64,000 nt of DNA from Ekhidna lutea (GCF_900188325.1 NZ_FZPD01000001.1:744001-808000), one strand, 5' to 3'. Numbered from the stretch's first letter, positions 52,283 through 62,439 are shown. Notes: a model not told the origin generated them from the letters alone. A program made the numbers and translations.

Positions 52283-53533
52283 ATGGAAGGATTTAAGGCT
52301 TTAGGATTATCATATAAAAATGCACCGATAGAGGTTCGCGAACAGGTGGCTTTTAGTGAGGCTGAATCTGCTGAATTATTAATGAAGCTAAAGGAGATGT
52401 TTTCATTAGAAGAAGCTCTATTGGTATCTACTTGTAATCGAACCGAACTTTACTATTCTTCCAATGATATTGAAGATACTGATATCTTGGCTCTTATCTC
52501 ATCGTTCAAAGCAATTCCGTCCAATAAGCTTGCTAATTACTTTCAAAGCTACTCATCAGCCGAGGCATCCAAGCATTTGTTTAATGTTGCCTTAGGTCTT
52601 GAATCTCAAGTTTTGGGTGATATTCAAATTAGCAACCAGGTAAAGCGTGCTTATCAGCAGTGTGCAGATTTAAATCTGGCAGGCCCTCATTTACATCGAT
52701 TGATGCATACTATTTTCTATGCAAATAAGCGTGTGGTGCAAGAAACGAGATTACAGGATGGTACAGCATCAGTAGCGTCTGTAGCGGCAGATTTGATCGG
52801 CGGATTTATTGACAATATCAATAGTCCAAGAATTGCATTAATCGGGCTGGGAGAGATAGGTCAGAACGTTTTAGAGAACCTTGGAGGTAATAAGGCCTCT
52901 ATTACACTTGTAAATAGGACCAAATCCAAAGCCATTCGCCTTGCTGAAGGAACGGATATTGCGGTTAGTGATTATTCTGATTTAGATAAGGTTATTGCTG
53001 AAAATGATGTAATCATCTCAGCGGTTTCCACATCATCTCCAATTATTTCATCGCGCAATTTTGATGGTGGGTTGGTACACAAGTTATTGATTGATCTTTC
53101 AGTACCACGTAGTATTAATAACAATGTAGAGGTGGTTCCCGGGCTTTCTTTATATAATGTAGATCAGTTAACTGAGCGTACACACAAAGCGAGAAAGGCT
53201 AGAGAAAAGGCAATTCCTGCTGTACGAAACATTATTGAAGAGGAATTAAATAATTTCACTTCATGGAAAAATGAAATGGGGGTATCTCCTACTATTCAAC
53301 GCCTAAAAAGCGCGTTAGATCAAATCCGAAAGGACGAATTGGCACGGCATAAGAAATTGACTGATAAAGAGGTTGAGTTATTGGAGGTCGTTACAAAAAG
53401 TATGATTCAAAAGGTCATTAAGCTGCCGGTGCTTCAGTTGAAGGCAGCATGTAAAAGAGGGGAGGCAGAGACGTTGGTTGGTGTACTCAACGATCTTTTC
53501 AATCTTGAGGCTGCCGAAGTTGAGAAGAAATAG
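52283..53533 (+). CDS. hemA: Glutamyl-tRNA reductase
   Basis: 416 residues from ATG 52283. The catalytic Cys is in VSTCNRTELYY (about 50). The NADPH domain has GLGEIGQNVLENLGG, and the dimerisation domain ends at about 410. HemA reduces glutamyl-tRNA to glutamate-1-semialdehyde, the first committed step of tetrapyrrole synthesis. It is divergent from the ComEA gene. An internal promoter near its 3' end serves the next gene. Confidence 0.96.
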   Translation: MEGFKALGLSYKNAPIEVREQVAFSEAESAELLMKLKEMFSLEEALLVSTCNRTELYYSSNDIEDTDILALISSFKAIPSNKLANYFQSYSSAEASKHLFNVALGLESQVLGDIQISNQVKRAYQQCADLNLAGPHLHRLMHTIFYANKRVVQETRLQDGTASVASVAADLIGGFIDNINSPRIALIGLGEIGQNVLENLGGNKASITLVNRTKSKAIRLAEGTDIAVSDYSDLDKVIAENDVIISAVSTSSPIISSRNFDGGLVHKLLIDLSVPRSINNNVEVVPGLSLYNVDQLTERTHKARKAREKAIPAVRNIIEEELNNFTSWKNEMGVSPTIQRLKSALDQIRKDELARHKKLTDKEVELLEVVTKSMIQKVIKLPVLQLKAACKRGEAETLVGVLNDLFNLEAAEVEKK

Positions 53534-53548
53534 CCCGTCCTATATTTG
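53520..53548 (+). promoter_or_regulatory. Promoter for WG-repeat gene inside and after hemA
   Basis: TTG (53520-53522), 18 bases, TATATTTG (53541-53548), a good -33/-7 pair. It starts within the last codons of hemA and ends 12 bases before ATG 53561. Confidence 0.5.
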
Positions 53549-53560
53549 TTAGCCGGGAAT

Positions 53561-55693
53561 ATGCGAAAAATTTTATCCATTTTATTTTTAGGTTACTGTC
53601 TGTTTGGCTTAGCCAATGATTTTGTCGTATTTGAGAAGGATGGATACTTTGGGATAAAGGACAAAACTGGCAATGTTACCGTACCTGCTGTTTATGAAAA
53701 ACTTGGTTGGTCAGATGGGTCATCCAGTGTTCAGAATGGAGTGATTGGTTTTCGTGAAAAGAATCTATGGGGACTTATTACGGTTCGAAATAAGGCAATT
53801 ACAGGACAAAAATTCTACTCAATAGTCCCTCTTGCTCCTAACCATTTTAAGGCATCTTTCAAGGGGAAATTTAGCAACAGGCTCTTTTATGGAATTATTG
53901 ATTCTAAAGGAAAGACGCTGATCAGCTTCAAACACTTTTCCATTGAATCATTTGGGACTCACTGGCTCATTAGCGACTTTGAAAATAAAGAACAAAAATT
54001 CGGTGTAGTTTCATATGAGAATCAGCTTTTAATACCTCCCAAATATCAATCGATCAGGTTGTTTGGAAATCTTTATTTATGTGAGTTGCAGAAGCACAAG
54101 TTTGATATTTTCGATGGATGGGGAAATGAAAAGCAACTTGGAATAGACTCATTAGTAAAAGGAATAAATGGTGTTGTCGCTTTTAGAGATGGCTATGCAG
54201 GATATCTTTCATCGAACGGTGATACAGTTTATGATTTTTCCTATAAGAATTTTATCTCTGAATCGGAGGCAGTGAATTTTCCTGAATGGGTGATTTATAA
54301 AGGTGATTCAATATTATTGACACGAAAATGTGATTCACTGACAGTAAGCAATAGTGGGCTTTTAATTGCTTATTTAAATGGAGCGTCCCACTTTGTCCTT
54401 AAAAACGAAACGCTTTCTAAAAACTATGATCTCATACTAAAAAATGCTATTGGAGATTACCTTATTGTTCAAAGTAGCAAGAACAGAAAATGGTCAGTGT
54501 TAAATTTAGATGGCTTGCCATTGATCAAGAGGTATGACTCCATCCAGCCTATAGAAAATCATTTTGCAGCTATTAATTCCGATGGCTGGTACCTGTTCAA
54601 TTCATCAGGTGTGAAACAAAACAGGCTTCCATTTGAGCGTCTTCAATCAGGTATTTCAGGTCAGGTAATCGCAAAAAAAAATAACCATTGGGGAGTAATA
54701 GGGGTAGCAGGAAATGATGTCACCACCTTCAAGTACGATAGTATCTCAAATGGTGATCAATGCTACTTTGTTTCGTATTTAAACAGATGGGGTGCGATGG
54801 ATCATACTGGAAATTGGATTATACGTCCGGAATTCAATGAAATCTTATCAGTAGCTGACCTCATAATTGGAAGGAGAGGTAAAGGATACACAATCTATAA
54901 TAATGGAATTCAGACGTACAAAACCAGTGATCGTCCGCATTCAATGCTGGGTGGGTATATGTTGGTTACTGATGAAAATGGAAGGCTTGGGATTTTCAAA
55001 AGAGATGGAACGCCACTAACACAAACAAAATATGATAACATTTCTTTAACCGATGAAATGTTTGTGCTGAGAGAACAAAATAAGGTTTCGATGATCACTA
55101 AAAGCGGAAATATGGTTATCGATTCAAAAGAAGGATATCAGGCAATAACAAATTCTGGTGAAGGGTATTTTTTAGTTAAAAAGGAAAATAAATGGGGGTT
55201 GGTGGATGATATGGGAAGATTAAGGATAAGCAATCGATATGATAGTGCAGGTGTGTTCCATAATGGAATGGCTCCCATTAAACTCCGGGCTAAATGGGGA
55301 TTTATCAATAAGAGTGAGGATTTGCTTGTACAGCCATACTACGATTGGGTAAGTTCATTCAATGATGAAATAGCCATTGTACAATTGGATGGCAAATACG
55401 GGTTGATTGATCAACGTGGGAAAGAAGTTTTAGAACTAATGTGGAAATCTGTTTTCCGATTAAATTCAGGTAATTATATTGTGCAGAATATGGAAGATCG
55501 TGTTGGTCTGGTCGATCCAAAAGGTCGGTTTATATTGCGACCAGCTTACGATAATCTAAAAGATTTTGGAGATCGAATTGTGGTTTCTAAAAATGGTATT
55601 TGGGGTGTATTGGACTATTACGGTAGACCAATTTTTAAGATTAACCATGAAGAAATTAAGGTGATAGGGAATCTCACCATGATTAAGAGTTAG
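53561..55693 (+). CDS. Secreted WG-repeat protein
   Basis: 710 residues from ATG 53561, with a signal peptide (MRKILSILFLGYCLFGLAN). Many WG repeats fill the mature protein: examples are GYFGIKDKTGNVTVPAVYEK, NKWGLVDDMGRLRISNRYDS, AKWGFINKSEDLLVQPYYDW and GKYGLIDQRGKEVLELMWKS. WG repeats form beta-rich folds and usually bind or scaffold; the role is unknown. No sorting domain was seen at the C-terminus. Confidence 0.88.
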   Translation: MRKILSILFLGYCLFGLANDFVVFEKDGYFGIKDKTGNVTVPAVYEKLGWSDGSSSVQNGVIGFREKNLWGLITVRNKAITGQKFYSIVPLAPNHFKASFKGKFSNRLFYGIIDSKGKTLISFKHFSIESFGTHWLISDFENKEQKFGVVSYENQLLIPPKYQSIRLFGNLYLCELQKHKFDIFDGWGNEKQLGIDSLVKGINGVVAFRDGYAGYLSSNGDTVYDFSYKNFISESEAVNFPEWVIYKGDSILLTRKCDSLTVSNSGLLIAYLNGASHFVLKNETLSKNYDLILKNAIGDYLIVQSSKNRKWSVLNLDGLPLIKRYDSIQPIENHFAAINSDGWYLFNSSGVKQNRLPFERLQSGISGQVIAKKNNHWGVIGVAGNDVTTFKYDSISNGDQCYFVSYLNRWGAMDHTGNWIIRPEFNEILSVADLIIGRRGKGYTIYNNGIQTYKTSDRPHSMLGGYMLVTDENGRLGIFKRDGTPLTQTKYDNISLTDEMFVLREQNKVSMITKSGNMVIDSKEGYQAITNSGEGYFLVKKENKWGLVDDMGRLRISNRYDSAGVFHNGMAPIKLRAKWGFINKSEDLLVQPYYDWVSSFNDEIAIVQLDGKYGLIDQRGKEVLELMWKSVFRLNSGNYIVQNMEDRVGLVDPKGRFILRPAYDNLKDFGDRIVVSKNGIWGVLDYYGRPIFKINHEEIKVIGNLTMIKS

Positions 55694-55744
55694 CTTTTAA
55701 TTTCTTCACATATAATTTACAGGCAACCAGCATTGCCAGCGTTT

Positions 55745-57703
55745 ATGGATTTTAACCAACTTCTGGAGTCCGTCAACCAGAACATCAGTGAAGCTGTGTT
55801 TAGGAGTGATAAGGACGGTTTGATTTACGTTAATAGTGCTTTTGTAAAGATGTTTGGATACACCTCTGAAAAGGAGGTGAGGACGCTTGCAATTTCCAGC
55901 CTGTACAAAGACCCTAGAGAAAGAACCCGCTTGATCAATAAGCTGAATGCGGATCATTCCTATGAGAATGAGGAGGTCGTTTTTCTTCGAAAAGATAACA
56001 CGGAGTTTGTAGGGCTGATAAGCACCATCATGCATACAGATAAAAATGGAAATGTCTTTTGGGATGGTGCTATCCGTGATGTCACAAGGGAGCGCGAGTT
56101 CTTAGATCGAATCAGATCCAGGGAGCAACTACTTGAAAGCATCAATAAAAATATCAATGAAGCCATATATAGAAGTGAAAATAAAAAAGGGATCATTTAT
56201 GTAAATGATGAGTTTGTTCGAATGTTCGGGTACAATTCCGGTCAGGAAATCATGGATATGGACCCGATGGAATTGTACAAAGACCCGAATGAGAGAGCCG
56301 CAATAGGAGAAGAAATTTTGAAACTTGGTTCAATTGAAAATAAGGAAGTCCAGTTTAGGCGGAAGGACGGTTCTACCTTTTGGGGATACCTAAACTCAAT
56401 AATGATAGAAGGAGTTGATGGAAAAATATATTTTGATGGTGCAGTAAGAAATATTACAAAGGAGAAAGAGGCAGAGCAGGCCCTGATGAAATATGCAGAA
56501 ATGCAGCGTATTCTTATCAATCTTTCCACAAAGTACATTGACTTGCCCTTAGAAGAAGTAGAGCAAGCAATCAATGATTCATTAAAAGAGCTTGGGGAAT
56601 TTGTTGGAGCAGATCGTTCATATGTTTTTGATTTTGACAAGGAAGGAGGGGTTTGTAGCAATACCTTCGAATGGTGTGCCAATGGAATAAGTCCGGAAAT
56701 TCATAACAATCAGAATTTACCACTCGACATCATGCCAGAGCTCGTTAATGCGCACCTCAAAGGCGATCCAATGATTGTAGATGATGTGAGAAAGCTTAAA
56801 AAGAAAGATTTTAAAGAACTTCTTGAGGCACAGAGTATTAGAAGTCTTATTACTATGCCAATGATTCACAACAAGGAATGTGTTGGCTTTGTTGGCTTTG
56901 ACTGGACACGTAAATATCACAAGGCTGTGGAAAAAGAAGTGCTGCTGCTTGAACTTTTCTCAGAAATGTTGGTCAACATTCGCATTCGGTCACACAATGA
57001 ACGAGAACTGCATAAGCTGTTTAGTAAGACCATCGAACAAAATCAGAGACTCAAAGATTTTTCATACATCACCTCACACAACTTCAGATCATCGGTGGCT
57101 AATTTGGTAGGCCTGCTCACCATTATTGAGGATGATCCAGGGAATAAAGAGTATTTTGAAATGCTGAAATCCACAGCGTTGAAATTGAACCTGGCGATTG
57201 ATGCCATCAATGATTTGCTCAACTTCGAAAAGGACATTTCAATGCTCGAGAAAGAGGAAATAAACTTGTTGGATGTTGTGAATGATGTTATTTTACTTAA
57301 TCGAAAATCCGCAACTGAGAAAAATATAGAACTTATTGTTGATATTCCTAAGACACTGACACTCCGAATATTACCTGCTTATTTGCAGAGTATTTTACAT
57401 AATCTCATTACCAACGCTATGAAATATGGGGTTACTGAGGATCAACGAAAAATTAAAATAAGTGCTAAAAAAGAATCAAAAGAAGTATTTTTAACGGTGG
57501 CAGACCAAGGCAGAGGAATTGATCTTGAAAGATACGGAGGAAAGATGTTCCAGCTTGGTTCCAGGTTTCATCCTGATGAAGAAAGTGGGCATGGGATGGG
57601 ATTGTATATGACCAAACAGCAAGTTGAAGCTATTAATGGTCGTATTGAAGTTGAAAGCGAAATAAATAAAGGAACTACGTTTAAAGTATATTTTAATGGG
57701 TAA
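55745..57703 (+). CDS. PAS-PAS-GAF sensor histidine kinase
   Basis: 652 residues from ATG 55745 (the TTG at 55733 is weaker). Two PAS domains (about 1-120 and 125-250) are recent duplicates: both read LLES(V/I)N.NI.EA.(F/Y)RS and end in (A/V)RN(I)T-like sequence. A GAF domain (about 260-420) is followed by the dimerisation box SYITSHNFRSSVANLVGLL (His at about 435, with Asn where most have Asp/Glu) and HATPase_c motifs NLITNAMKYG and DQGRGI, GHGMGLYMTKQQV. It is soluble. Confidence 0.92.
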   Translation: MDFNQLLESVNQNISEAVFRSDKDGLIYVNSAFVKMFGYTSEKEVRTLAISSLYKDPRERTRLINKLNADHSYENEEVVFLRKDNTEFVGLISTIMHTDKNGNVFWDGAIRDVTREREFLDRIRSREQLLESINKNINEAIYRSENKKGIIYVNDEFVRMFGYNSGQEIMDMDPMELYKDPNERAAIGEEILKLGSIENKEVQFRRKDGSTFWGYLNSIMIEGVDGKIYFDGAVRNITKEKEAEQALMKYAEMQRILINLSTKYIDLPLEEVEQAINDSLKELGEFVGADRSYVFDFDKEGGVCSNTFEWCANGISPEIHNNQNLPLDIMPELVNAHLKGDPMIVDDVRKLKKKDFKELLEAQSIRSLITMPMIHNKECVGFVGFDWTRKYHKAVEKEVLLLELFSEMLVNIRIRSHNERELHKLFSKTIEQNQRLKDFSYITSHNFRSSVANLVGLLTIIEDDPGNKEYFEMLKSTALKLNLAIDAINDLLNFEKDISMLEKEEINLLDVVNDVILLNRKSATEKNIELIVDIPKTLTLRILPAYLQSILHNLITNAMKYGVTEDQRKIKISAKKESKEVFLTVADQGRGIDLERYGGKMFQLGSRFHPDEESGHGMGLYMTKQQVEAINGRIEVESEINKGTTFKVYFNG

Positions 57704-58064
57704 CCCAAACAAAATATTGCTTGTGGATGACGATCCTATTTTTCTTACTTTGGCTGAACTGGCTATAAAGAAAGAAAATGAGACGATTGAAATATATAAG
57801 GCTATGAATGGAGAAGAAGCTATCTCCTTTCTTAAGTCTCAATCTGTGGATGTGATTTTTCTAGATTTAAATATGCCAGTAATGAACGGCTGGGAATTTT
57901 TGGAAGCCCTCCCGGAAGTAGAAAATAAAGGAGACCATATTTATATCCTTACTTCCTCAATAGATCCTTCAGATCAAAGAAAGGCAGATGAGAATCCTCT
58001 TGTAACGTCTATGCTGGAAAAGCCGCTGGATAAAGCAAAAATTACCGCCACATTATCAAGCTAA
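57696..58064 (+). CDS. Single-domain response regulator paired with PAS kinase
   Basis: 122 residues, overlapping the kinase by 8 bases. Receiver motifs [29 protein letters not shown] (phospho-acceptor Asp), ILTSSID and LEKPLDKA are complete. No output domain is present. It ends with a 4-base overlap with rnhB on the other strand. It resembles the response regulator at 14191, so both kinases may use the same simple output style. Confidence 0.92.
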   Translation: MGNPNKILLVDDDPIFLTLAELAIKKENETIEIYKAMNGEEAISFLKSQSVDVIFLDLNMPVMNGWEFLEALPEVENKGDHIYILTSSIDPSDQRKADENPLVTSMLEKPLDKAKITATLSS

Positions 58065-58666
58065 TCTGCCGGAAAAAGCTCTAATTGATTTGGTAATAGC
58101 TGAAAACTCATCCGGTGATGAGGTGTACTGCCCATCTCTTTAAGTCCATCTCTATGGGTCCGTGTTGGATACCCCACGTTCGTTTCCCATCCATATCCCG
58201 GAAAATCAAGCGCCAGCTGTCGCATAAGGTCATCACGATAAGTTTTTGCCAATATGGAAGCTGCAGCAATTGAGTAAAACTTACCATCTCCTTTGATAAT
58301 GCACTCATGAGGAATTTCATTGAAAGGTTTAAATCTGTTGCCATCAATCAGCAATAGCTCGGGACTGATTTTTAGTTGCTCAATCGCGCGATGCATGGCT
58401 AAATAGCTGGCGTTCAAAATGTTTATTTCATCAATCTCACCCGGTGAAGCTACACCCACACCCCACGCCAAAGCATCATTTATAATCTCCTTTCTCAGCT
58501 CGTTTCGCTGCTTTTCTGAAAGTTGCTTTGAGTCATTGAGCACCTCGTGTTTATACGCTCTTGGTAGAATTACGGCAGCAGCCACAACGGGCCCAGCCAG
58601 GCATCCACGGCCAGCCTCATCACAACCAGCTTCAATTTTTTCCTTTTGGAAATAGGGTTTGAGCAT
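58061..58666 (-). CDS. rnhB: Ribonuclease HII
   Basis: 201 residues. The catalytic acids are in [20 protein letters not shown] (Asp-Glu-Gly) and LLIDGNRF; the type II motif [20 protein letters not shown] is present. It removes ribonucleotides from DNA:RNA hybrids. The start ATG 58666 is 4 bases after a -7-like box (58671-58678), so the mRNA may be leaderless. It overlaps the convergent response regulator by 4 bases. Confidence 0.95.
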   Translation of the reverse strand: MLKPYFQKEKIEAGCDEAGRGCLAGPVVAAAVILPRAYKHEVLNDSKQLSEKQRNELRKEIINDALAWGVGVASPGEIDEINILNASYLAMHRAIEQLKISPELLLIDGNRFKPFNEIPHECIIKGDGKFYSIAAASILAKTYRDDLMRQLALDFPGYGWETNVGYPTRTHRDGLKEMGSTPHHRMSFQLLPNQLELFPAD

Positions 58667-58670
58667 CCTT

Positions 58671-58678
58671 CAAAGTTA
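58671..58678 (-). promoter_or_regulatory. Bacteroidota -7 box (TAACTTTG) for rnhB
   Basis: TAACTTTG on the minus strand fits TAnnTTTG and ends 4 bases before the rnhB ATG. It predicts a leaderless transcript. The -33 box is not clear. Confidence 0.35.
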
Positions 58679-58788
58679 TCAATAGGTAAAGAAAAATTAT
58701 GCTTACCAATTCTTGTATTTAAATAGCAATGTTCAGGAAGCTATAGCAAAATTTTGATGTCTATTAAACGTCACAAATCAAATACTCA

Positions 58789-61137
58789 ATGAACAAAGGA
58801 CTAATTGGACTACTATGCATTCTTGCATTCGGAACAGTACTTTCACAAACATTCACTCAAACAGTAAAAGGTCAGATAACAGATGAGCAGTCTGGATCAC
58901 CAATTTTTGGGGCTACTGTTCTTATAATTGGGAGCGATCCACCATTAGGAGCTATTACGGATGTAAATGGATATTTTAAGATTGAAGGTGTGCCTATCGG
59001 GAGACAATCAGTAAGTGTTTCATACTTAGGTTATGAATCTATTACCATCCCAAATGTTTTGGTTGGAGCAGGGAAGGAAGTTGTAATAAATACAAAGCTG
59101 ATTGAGTCACTCCATCAGCTGGAAGAAGTGATCGTAACAGCTAAAGATAGGCAGCCTGGTCAACCTAAAAACGAACTAGCTACTATTTCAGCCATTTCTA
59201 TGGGAATCGAAGAGATCAGCCGGTTTCCTGCCACATTTAATGACCCTGCGCGAGCAGCTTTGACATATGCAGGCGTGCAAACTGGTGGTGATGACTTGCT
59301 AAACGAAATTGTAATCCGGGGAAATTCACCTAAAGGAATATTGTGGAGACTGGAGGGAGTAGAAATTCCCAACCCTAATCACTTTACGTCGATAGGGTCA
59401 TCGGCAGGAGGCATAAGCATGCTTAGCAATAATGTACTTGCCAATTCAGATTTCTTCACAGGGGCATTTCCAGCGCAATACGGCAATGCAACATCCGGAA
59501 TATTTGATCTTCAGCTTAGGCAAGGAAACTTTGAAAAGCATGAGCACACAGCTCAAATAGGTCTGTTGGGGGTCGCTGCAGCTTCGGAAGGGCCCATCTC
59601 TCGAGAGAGTCGAGCATCTTATTTATTCAACTACAGATATTCCACATTAGCTATGCTTACACAATTGGGACTGGATATTTTAGGAGAGCAGGAGGAAATA
59701 AACTTTCAGGACCTTTCATTTAAAATCAAGTTGCCAACAAAGAAGAGCGGGTCGTTTTCTATTTGGGGGCTAGGAGGTAAAAATTCCTATCGCTTTTTAC
59801 CTGATATTTCCAACGGAGATTGGGAAAATGACCGTGAAAATCAGGAAACTGGAGTTGCTGGTGTTACCAATGTCATTTACGTCTCGGAGGATTCATTTTT
59901 TGAGACCATTATATCAGGTTCCTACAATCAAATCTCCAGTCGATATGATTCACTTGAGGCATTGACTTTTGAGAAACAAAACTTCGTTGAGTCCCAATTG
60001 AGATTCTCGACTTTTTATAATCACAAAATCTCTGCAAGGCATACCTTGAGGATTGGAACAATTTTAAGTCGACTTTCTTATGACCTAACAAACTTTTATT
60101 GGAATAGAGAAAGAGAGGAGCACGTTACCTCTCTTGATGAAAATGATCATGCGGGATTTTATCAGGGCTTTGGAAACTGGCAATTTCGGACAAGCGATCA
60201 GTTTACGCTCAATACCGGCCTACATTTCTCTCACTTTGCTTTGAATGGTAAATCCTATGTTGAACCTCGGATTGGATTTAAATGGAACAGGGGGACCCAT
60301 GTGATCTCCGGAGGTTTGGGCCTACATAGCAGAATGGAAACAGTGGCTTTATATACAGCCAGACAATATAATGATGATGGTAGTTTTGTTCAAAACAATA
60401 AAGACCTGGGCTTTACGCAAGCATTTCATACCGCACTTGGGTTTGAGAAAATGCTAAAGCCAAAATTGAGATTTAAAGCAGAAGTCTATTATCAGCACTT
60501 ATTCAATGTCCCCATCTGGCCAAATGATACAACTTCCGATTACAGTCTACTTACTTTTTCAGCTCTTAATACATTCGATGGATACACGCCAGATGAACTT
60601 GCTAACGATGGAACAGGAAAGAATTACGGACTTGAAATTACACTTGAACAGTTTTTATTCAATGGCTTCTATATGTTGACAACCACTTCTTTGTATAAGT
60701 CACTCTATACAGGAGCTGATGGTTTACAAAGAAGTACCCAGTTTGATGGTGGTTATATATTCAATTTCCTCGCTGGGAAGGAATACAAAGTAGGGTCTAA
60801 TGGTAATAATACTATAGGTATAAATGGAAAATTCATTTTTGCTGGAGGGAAACGACAAGCACCAATCAATATCTCTGCTTCAATAGACGAGGGATATACC
60901 GTTTACCGATTTCAGAATAATTACGAGCTGAAGCTTGACGGTTATTTTAGAATGGATTTTGGTATTAGCTATCGTAAGAATAGAAAAAGGACTACCTCTG
61001 TGATCTCTCTGGATATTCAAAACCTGACTCAAAGGGAGAATGAATTCTTTAGGTACTATAATGTAGGAGCACGAAGAATCGAATCTGAGTCCCAAATCAG
61101 TTTTTTCCCTAACCTTAGTTATAAAATTGAATTTTAA
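58789..61137 (+). CDS. TonB-dependent receptor with carboxypeptidase-D regulatory domain
   Basis: 782 residues. Signal peptide (MNKGLIGLLCILAFGTVLSQ), then a CarboxypepD-regulatory-like domain (about 25-110, VKGQITDEQSGSPIFGATVL), the TonB-box-like LEEVIVTAKD, the plug (about 140-245, NEIVIRGNSPKGILWRLEGV) and the beta-barrel to the C-terminus (SFFPNLSYKIEF). There is no SusD partner and no regulator next to it, so the substrate is unknown. A hairpin (TGTAAC-GGTG-GTTACA, 61148-61163) lies after it. Confidence 0.9.
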   Translation: MNKGLIGLLCILAFGTVLSQTFTQTVKGQITDEQSGSPIFGATVLIIGSDPPLGAITDVNGYFKIEGVPIGRQSVSVSYLGYESITIPNVLVGAGKEVVINTKLIESLHQLEEVIVTAKDRQPGQPKNELATISAISMGIEEISRFPATFNDPARAALTYAGVQTGGDDLLNEIVIRGNSPKGILWRLEGVEIPNPNHFTSIGSSAGGISMLSNNVLANSDFFTGAFPAQYGNATSGIFDLQLRQGNFEKHEHTAQIGLLGVAAASEGPISRESRASYLFNYRYSTLAMLTQLGLDILGEQEEINFQDLSFKIKLPTKKSGSFSIWGLGGKNSYRFLPDISNGDWENDRENQETGVAGVTNVIYVSEDSFFETIISGSYNQISSRYDSLEALTFEKQNFVESQLRFSTFYNHKISARHTLRIGTILSRLSYDLTNFYWNREREEHVTSLDENDHAGFYQGFGNWQFRTSDQFTLNTGLHFSHFALNGKSYVEPRIGFKWNRGTHVISGGLGLHSRMETVALYTARQYNDDGSFVQNNKDLGFTQAFHTALGFEKMLKPKLRFKAEVYYQHLFNVPIWPNDTTSDYSLLTFSALNTFDGYTPDELANDGTGKNYGLEITLEQFLFNGFYMLTTTSLYKSLYTGADGLQRSTQFDGGYIFNFLAGKEYKVGSNGNNTIGINGKFIFAGGKRQAPINISASIDEGYTVYRFQNNYELKLDGYFRMDFGISYRKNRKRTTSVISLDIQNLTQRENEFFRYYNVGARRIESESQISFFPNLSYKIEF

Positions 61138-61225
61138 ACAAACAAATTGTAACGGTGGTTACATAGTTGTCTATTGAGACATCCAATTAGCTTTACCAAT
61201 CGTACATTCGTTTTAAAATATTGTT

Positions 61226-61864
61226 ATGAAATATATCGCTGTAATAGTCGGACTATTTTTCTTTAGTTGTCAATCTCAAGGCAACAGTAATAGTCCTAAT
61301 AGAGAAGAGCCTGTTAAAGAAGCTGGCTTTCAGGAACTAGATACTGCCACATTAGCTGGCGGTTGCTTTTGGTGTATTGAGGCCGCCTTTGAGCAAATTC
61401 AGGGAGTAGAAGAAGCTGTATCAGGCTATGCTGGAGGAGACAAGTCTACTGCTGACTATGCGTTGGTTAGTTCAGGCAACACTGGTCATGCAGAGGCTGT
61501 TCAGGTCTATTATGATCCATCAGTGATCGATTATGAAACGATTTTAGAAATCTTTTTTACAGCCCATGACCCAACGCAGCTAAACAGACAAGGACCTGAT
61601 GTAGGGCCTCAGTACAGGTCCGAAATCTTTTTTCATAATGATGAGCAAAGGAAATTGGCGGAGGCTAAAATGGAAGAGCTGGCTCCAGACTTCTCAAAAC
61701 CAATTGTGACAAAGTTGAGCAAGTTGGATGCTTTTTATATGGCGGAAGAATATCATCAGGATTACGAAGAAAAACATCCGAATAATGGTTATATCCTGAA
61801 TGTCTCCAAGCCAAAAATCGAAAAGGTTGCTAAAAAGTTTAAAGACCGATTAAAGAAGAACTAA
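61226..61864 (+). CDS. msrA: Peptide methionine sulfoxide reductase A, predicted lipoprotein
   Basis: 212 residues with lipobox FFSC at the N-terminus (MKYIAVIVGLFFFSCQSQ). The catalytic Cys is in LAGGCFWCIEAAFEQ. GYAGGDKSTADYALVSSGNTGHAEAVQV is the substrate pocket. It reduces methionine-S-sulfoxide in proteins; as a lipoprotein it would repair periplasmic proteins. It ends 5 bases from the convergent nadR stop. Confidence 0.93.
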   Translation: MKYIAVIVGLFFFSCQSQGNSNSPNREEPVKEAGFQELDTATLAGGCFWCIEAAFEQIQGVEEAVSGYAGGDKSTADYALVSSGNTGHAEAVQVYYDPSVIDYETILEIFFTAHDPTQLNRQGPDVGPQYRSEIFFHNDEQRKLAEAKMEELAPDFSKPIVTKLSKLDAFYMAEEYHQDYEEKHPNNGYILNVSKPKIEKVAKKFKDRLKKN

Positions 61865-61869
61865 AGCTG

Positions 61870-62436
61870 TCATTTCGGACCCGTTTGTCCGTCAGGCAGG
61901 CTTGTTCCGGCATTTCCCTGCTGGTTAAAGAATCTTTCAACTGCATCCACAGCACATTTCTTCCGATCACCTTCAATACCAGAAACAATAGCATAAGGAA
62001 GTTCATACTTTTCCAGGTACTCCTTATAAACCTCGAAGAAATGCTTCCTCATTTGCGGATGCTCGCGTTGTGGGTCTGGTGTCCATGGAATGTCAATATT
62101 GTTAAGTAGATAGAAATCATAATGCCTTTCAGAAAGCTGTTCTTCAATCCATGCATCCGTACTTCCATATTTATGGTCGCTCCAAATTTTAATCACAATT
62201 AAATTGGTGTCACAGATCAGGAAATTATTCGCATACTCAGCCTTTTCATCCTCCCATGCTAGCTGCCCTTCTGCAATTGACTTAAGATCATGCTGCTCAT
62301 AATCCCGATCCAGTCGATCCAGGTAAAAGCGGGCATATTCCGGTACCCATTCAGTATCATAGTGCCTGGCCAGATGCTGACATAGTTCACTTTTCCCGGT
62401 TGATTCCGGCCCGATTACAGCTATTTTTTTTACCAT
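61870..62436 (-). CDS. NadR-like P-loop kinase (ribosylnicotinamide kinase candidate)
   Basis: 188 residues from ATG 62436. Longer starts at 62445 or 62490 run into REP-like sequence. P-loop GPESTGKSELCQHLA, then WVPEYARFYLDRL, and LICDTNLIVIKIW, matching the C-terminal kinase of NadR. The N-terminal regulatory and adenylyltransferase domains of NadR are missing. The last 12 or so residues (GTSLPDGQTGPK) are encoded by a REP-like hairpin region and may be a tail acquired from the repeat. Next to pnuC, it should phosphorylate nicotinamide riboside. Confidence 0.82.
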   Translation of the reverse strand: MVKKIAVIGPESTGKSELCQHLARHYDTEWVPEYARFYLDRLDRDYEQHDLKSIAEGQLAWEDEKAEYANNFLICDTNLIVIKIWSDHKYGSTDAWIEEQLSERHYDFYLLNNIDIPWTPDPQREHPQMRKHFFEVYKEYLEKYELPYAIVSGIEGDRKKCAVDAVERFFNQQGNAGTSLPDGQTGPK

Positions 62437-62439
62437 AAG

